A stretch of 64,000 bases of DNA from NCBI RefSeq assembly GCF_014898055.3, contig NW_023601212.1, positions 30,554,329-30,618,328 of the forward strand, in the 5' to 3' direction. The DNA is from Talpa occidentalis (lineage: Eukaryota > Chordata > Mammalia > Eulipotyphla > Talpidae). The notes under the pieces were generated by a model, which saw nothing but the letters and a program-made list of their open reading frames with translations, did no database searches and was not told the origin of the DNA. A program made the translations under genes and the position numbers. Shown here piece by piece: positions 59,450-64,000 of the stretch (positions are counted from its first letter, which is position 1; the number at the start of each line of letters is the position of its first letter).

Positions 59450-61294
59450 AGAGGAGCAAGCTTAAACCAAGAGAAGGGTTTAATTGAAAGAGATATCTGT
59501 GCTGCTTTTTTGTACCCTCTTTAGGTGAGAAAAAATCCTGCCATGATTTTGAATGTGTGAGCCTTCCTTGGTGTTTATCCAGAGAGCTATTAGGGTGAAG
59601 GGGAGGAGGTGATGTATGTCCCCAAAGAAAGACTTTTTAGTAGACCAACAGTAAGAAAATTTAACCTCTATTTCCTCTTCTTCCAATTTTTCTTTCCTTT
59701 CGTGGATTCAACATGCTTTATAAACCCATTTTTATTTCAGAATGTGCTTGAGTCTACGGGCTGCAATTTCTCATTTAGCTGGGGTCAGCTGGGAGTGCTG
59801 GTTTATCTCTGGGGCTGTGTGGACTTGGTGGGGACATTCTGTGATGGACCCTCCCTGCACCCATCTGTTTAGTGCTGGGCCACAAATGCTTTAATCACCC
59901 CAATCCAGCATAATGCCCACTTTAGTGTGGGTCTCTCTCATTAACCCACACTCTCCCCATGCCCCCGACATCATCTGTATATTTTTGTAATGATCTTCTC
60001 TGGGTAATTACTAGTATTATCTGGTGAAAAGGAAAGATACTAATGGTGAGAATTTTCCCCCAAACAGGAGGCAAAATCGACCCGTTGGCAAGATGCTAAA
60101 GGATATCTATCCTGCCATGTGGACAGCTGCTCCCTTTGCCCACATAAAGACAGACCTGACACCCCTTCCTCAAAGCCAAAGAATAAAAAAGTGTTCAGGC
60201 TTAGCAACTTTAAGAGACTAGCAACCTGGCTCCAAGTGCAGTCAAGTGAGAAGATGCATGGAGCAGGGAGCTGGGCAGCAGCAGTCCTGCTACCTCTGCT
60301 ATAATTGTAACGATCCTTCATTCTTAAAAGCTAATTTTGAAGTTTTCCAAGGAATTATTTTACTTAGTGTCAACAATACAGATAACACTGTTGATAAGCT
60401 CTTTATATTCCAGTAGAGAAACTGGTCACTGGCTGCTCTGGGGGCCTATTAGCCAGGCCTCCACTTGAATCGCACTGGCGGTGTGTGCCTGGCTTCATTA
60501 ATGATATTGACAAGCTGCCCCCAATCTGGAGCACTGGGCAGCCGTGGCCTCCTGCCTCTAGCACATGCTGCTATGCTCTGCTTCCTCTGTCTCAGTGCCC
60601 ACTGGCCTCTGCTCTCAGACAAGCATTGGGACAGCCTGGCATCCGAGATGGCAGAGCACATCCTTGAAGCTGCTGAGTAATCTCCCAAACTGCTGTGATT
60701 CTTTCTACCAGGATTGTCTGGCTGTTTGTGCAAGCCTGAAAGGCAAGGTAACAGGAAGAGAGTGAGGTTGAATTATTGCCCATCATGGAATGACTTTGAA
60801 GGACCTGCCCCCAAAGTGTCATTTCCTGTGGTGCTTCCTACCTAGGCTGACAGAGGCAGGAACAAAAGAGACAGCAAAGACCACAGGAGCTTGTGTTCCT
60901 CAAAGGAAGAAGCCACAAGAACCACACAGCTCATTTAGAGTTTATAACATCCCTCTTTTTCAATTCTTTTCCTCTTTATTAAAAAAAAAATATTTGTAAG
61001 TTTAAGAAAAAGAGGGGGCATCCCCTTCAAAACACTAACTAAAAGGAGTAGAATCTGAGTTAAAAGAAAGCAATCAATTCCCGGACACTAATCAAGCACC
61101 TGGCTATTGAGAAAGTGTGTTCAGTACCAAGTTTTACCTCTGCAGTTATGCTTGCAGAGCTGTAAAGAGGTGCTAAGAAGGTAATTAACCTTTCCTTGAG
61201 AGAGCAACCAGGAAGAGATGGGAATTTTCTGGGCCAGGACCTATGTAAAGGACCTAAATCAGCCATAAGTACAAGTCAAAGTATCCCCCCCTAA
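59450..61294. other. Unique intron
   Basis: No gene. Conserved-looking AT-rich words occur at 59880-60025. The short frames of 60-94 codons at 60040-60820 lack splice context. Confidence 0.45.
59880..60025. promoter_or_regulatory. Candidate conserved noncoding element
   Basis: Words such as GCTTTAATCACCCCAATCC, CATTAACCCACAC and GGGTAATTACTAGTATTATC are dense homeodomain-like sites in repeat-free DNA. Suggestive only. Confidence 0.25.
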
Positions 61295-61354
61295 ACACAC
61301 ACACACACACACACACACACGCATGCACGCACACACACACACACACACACACAC
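61295..61354. repeat. (CA)n microsatellite with GC interruption
   Basis: Two CA runs are separated by GCATGCACGC near 61321-61330. Confidence 0.93.
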
Positions 61355-61749
61355 GATCTTCTGCCCATTATCTATACAGCAAATGTGAGATACTGATTTC
61401 TGTCCTAAAGGTCCCCACAATGAAAGAATCTCTTTCAATATGTGTCCTGGAGGTACAGCCTCCTGGATGTGGGATCATTCACCTTCTCCACTGTTCATCG
61501 ACATGCACCATCCTCACACAATTCCAGCATCCCACAAAGGTGTGCAGGCAAAATAATGTCTTCAAGGTCACTCAGAAGTAATCCCTAAGCTCATTTATTC
61601 TGATTCTAGATGTGATGCTCCTATTAGTTGAATATGCAACTTAGATCTAAGCACATGAAGCAGTTTTTATTATATGATAAAGGTTTTAAGGGGTATCGGA
61701 TGACTTATGAGAAAAATAAAAATAATCGGGTCTGCTATTTTCTTAGATT
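61355..61749. other. Unique intron
   Basis: Nothing recognised in this stretch. Confidence 0.5.
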
Positions 61750-61760
61750 AAAGAAGTCTG

Positions 61761-62049
61761 CTTGTTGAAAGAAAAGAAAAATATCAGATGGTTTCACTTA
61801 TAGAAGGAATATAGGGAAACCAAATATGACATCAGTGTGAAAAAATAATAACAATACAAAACAAAAATAGACAATTATAAACCAGAGACATCCTGCAGGG
61901 GAGGAGGAGGGAGAGGGGTCAGAGGGAGGATGAGGGACTGAGGTGATGGTGCACGGGTGCACTGGTGAAGGAAACTCTATGGGGTCTACACCTGAGGGGG
62001 TGGGGGGAAACAAATATTGTTTAAAAATGAACAATGATATAAAAATAAA
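61761..62049 (+). mobile_element. 5'-truncated L1 3' end with TSD
   Basis: Starts in the last ORF2 codons (AAATATCAGATGGTTTCACT) and ends in an A-rich tail with AACAATGATATAAAAATAAA. TSD AAAGAAGTCTG at 61750-61760 and 62050-62060. Confidence 0.92.
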
Positions 62050-62164
62050 AAAGAAGTCTGTTGTTTTTTAAATTTAAGATGATCTATTTCTTCAAAATGC
62101 AGACTTTAACGTAGAAAAAGTAGGTCATTTGGAGTCACAATGGGATTAAGTGCGAGGCCTATGG

Positions 62165-62260
62165 CTTAGCAGATGTATAACTTGGATAAGTTAAATAACT
62201 TCTCTGAACCGCCACTCCCTCATCTTTATCACAGTGGTGACTAAATCGTGCATTGTCATA
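62165..62260 (+). mobile_element. MIR SINE fragment
   Basis: AACTTGGATAAGTTAAATAA, CTTCTCTGAACCGCC and CTCATCTTTATCACAGTGG follow the MIR core. Confidence 0.65.
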
Positions 62261-62712
62261 AGAATAGAAGTTTGGCAAAGAGGTTGGTGAACTCTGACTC
62301 CAGAATCCAATTACCTTATTACTAAGGCCCATATTCCCACCATTTCCACTTCTTCTTTGGGAAGTAGGACACATCATCCTCCAGCAGGAGAGCCAGCACC
62401 TGTGCACCTATTCATAATCAGGTGGTGAGCTGTCCCCATGGAAATGCACAGCCAGTCCCTGAGGGGCCCTGGGCAAGTGTCTTCGAGAAAGTCACTCTGT
62501 GAAAGGACAGGATTGCAGGTCCCTCTCAGCAATGCTAGTACATGATGCTAAGTGCTATTTACAAGTACTTCATAAATTTACCTCCTTGAGTTGTCCCCTT
62601 CTGAATGATTTCCCCCAATAATATACTAATAATAATCCTTTTAAAAGAGTCCATTACATTTCCATCAACATTAAATAGCAAATATTAAGCGCTACCTCTA
62701 TTTAAAAAAAAA
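62261..62712. other. Unique intron
   Basis: No gene or repeat seen. Confidence 0.5.
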
Positions 62713-62722
62713 AAATCACTTT

Positions 62723-63008
62723 ATTTTTTTTTTGAAGATTTATTTATTAGTTATGCATACAAGAGCTGGGGTACAGGCCAGAGATGCAGGGGTGGGGGTG
62801 GTAAGAGGATCCACCAGAGACAAAGTGGGGACAGAACAGGCAGATCCACTTAAATACACTGCTGAGGGGAGCAGCAGGCGAGTAAGGAGAGGTCTGCTGC
62901 GCCATGTAGGTTGCTCCCTGGCTGGCCGGGGATCAAACTCATGCTGCAGAGGCTATGGATTGCTTTCATAGGTCAGTGCTTAACTCCTTGCACACCAGGG
63001 AGGCCCCC
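62723..63008 (-). mobile_element. tRNA-headed SINE
   Basis: Antisense, tail to the left with TATGCATACAAGAGCTGGGG; head end CACACCAGGGAGGCCCCC. Flanks AAATCACTTT and AAATCATTTT form a degraded TSD. Confidence 0.92.
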
Positions 63009-63100
63009 AAATCATTTTCTTTTGTAAATAAATATGCTTAGTAGCTACAGAATGGAGGGCAATGACCTAAGAACGGAGACATTAAAAAATAAAGAGATTT

Positions 63101-63365
63101 GGGGGCCTCCCTGGTGCCCCAAAGTTAATTCTCAGTGCTATCACTGCTATGGCTTGAGTTCCATCCCCGATCAGAGAGCTACCCACTTGGCACAGCAGAC
63201 CTCTCCTGTCTCACCCGCCGCTACTCCCCTCAGCAGTGTATTTAAGTGGATCCGCCTGTTCTGTTCCCCACTCTGTCTCTGGTGAATCCTCTCACCACCA
63301 CCCTCCCCACCCCCGCACCTCAGGCCTACACCCCAGATCTTCTAAGCAAAAATAAAATAAAATTG
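63101..63365 (+). mobile_element. SINE of the divergent subfamily with TSD
   Basis: Head GGGGGCCTCCCTGGTGCCCC, with the TTCTCAGTGCTATCACTGCT variant. TSD AAAAATAAAGAGATTT (63085-63100) and AAAAATAAAGAAATTT (63366-63381). It faces the copy 92 bp to the left. Confidence 0.94.
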
Positions 63366-63464
63366 AAAAATAAAGAAATTTCCTCCCTGTTTTTGATGAA
63401 TATAAGAACTGGAAGAGACTGAGGGGATCAGCTCTTTAATACTGATAATAAAAATTAATTTAGC

Positions 63465-63665
63465 TATTGTCATTGCGTGCTTGGCATTTATAGTTCAGAA
63501 ACTGTTCAGATCCCTTACTTGTAATTCTCACAATATCTCTGAGATGGGTGACTACATGCCCATTTTGCAGTAAATCGAGTCACAGAAAGGTCAGCTGCAT
63601 TGTGTCAGGTCATATATTGATAGATAGAAAGTGGTAGAGCTAATTTAACTGTAAAACTCATGCTT
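63465..63665 (-). mobile_element. MIR SINE
   Basis: Antisense MIR: GTAATTCTCACAATATCTCT, CCATTTTGCAGTAAATCGAG, GTCACAGAAAGGTCAGC. Confidence 0.75.
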
Positions 63666-64000
63666 TCATCTAACTCATAATACATCTCCTGGCTTTAATA
63701 TAAAGCGAAATATATAGACACATGAGCATAAAGTCACTTCCAAAGGGGAGAAAGATATTAAATCTAAATTTAATTTCTAGTTGGCTTTCATGGACTTTAT
63801 ATTTTTTCTACCTTAAAAAATGTTAAAAGACTTTTCCCAAAAGGAAAAGTCTTGTTATAAAAAATAACAATTATGACTATAAAGACAATGAATTCATTAA
63901 TTTCACAAACATTTCTCCAGTGCCTACTATGTGTTGAATGCCATCTCCGTCCAGAGTATCAGCAATGAAAATGGGCAAAAATATTTGTTCTTGTGCAACT
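63666..64000. other. Unique intron at the right edge
   Basis: No gene. 63885-63960 (TTTCTCCAGTGCCTACTATG) is L2-like. Confidence 0.45.

Larger units (their letters stand above)
31642..64000 (-). other. OPCML: OPCML intron upstream of the Ig1 exon (partial)
   Basis: Intron preceding the exon in transcription order. The previous OPCML exon, encoding the mature N-terminus, was not found, so this intron continues beyond the right edge. Assignment rests on the exon. Confidence 0.85.

Overview
This window is vertebrate nuclear DNA, almost certainly from a placental mammal. It lies inside one very large gene, OPCML, an IgLON neural cell-adhesion gene read on the minus strand. The only protein-coding sequence of the host gene that I can support is one 233-bp exon at 31409-31641. 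It encodes 77 complete codons of the first immunoglobulin domain, with correct acceptor and donor sites and matching phases. Everything else is intron: about 31 kb downstream of the exon (positions 1-31408) and about 32 kb upstream (31642-64000).

The introns are mostly a record of retrotransposition. I count 23 copies of a tRNA-headed SINE of about 200-290 bp with TAAATAAATAAA-type tails, 11 on the plus strand and 12 on the minus; most keep recognisable target-site duplications (TSDs). This SINE is not Alu, B1/B2, BovA, carnivore Can-SINE, equine ERE or vespertilionid VES. It reminds me of horseshoe-bat (Rhin-type) SINEs, so a bat is my best guess, from memory and unconfirmed. L1 elements range from ancient fragments (9.5-10.1, 57.1-59.4 kb) to recent 5'-truncated insertions (17.4-19.2, 39.0-40.2, 54.3-55.2 kb). 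Two of the recent ones show 5' inversion (twin priming). Several endogenous-retrovirus solo LTRs are present, all on the minus strand. Two of about 475 bp have 4-bp duplications (13.5-14.0 and 58.0-58.5 kb). A second family occurs alone at 36.85 kb and as an LTR nested inside a relative at 40.96-41.85 kb. MIR, L2-like and hAT-type DNA transposon relics and several microsatellites complete the repeats.

Region by region: 1-13.5 kb is old intron with a few SINEs and L1 relics; 13.5-24.5 kb holds an LTR, a young inverted L1, a tail-only retroposition and a candidate conserved block near 20 kb; 25-31 kb is rich in MIR and SINE copies; 31.4-31.6 kb is the OPCML exon with an unusually long pyrimidine tract before it; 33.6-54.2 kb is SINE- and LTR-dense; 54.3-64 kb holds L1s, one interrupted by a solo LTR, and unique intron.

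I found no RNA gene, CRISPR array, operon or intact mobile-element gene. No new biological system is evident. The notable signals are unusual insertion structures and the exon context.
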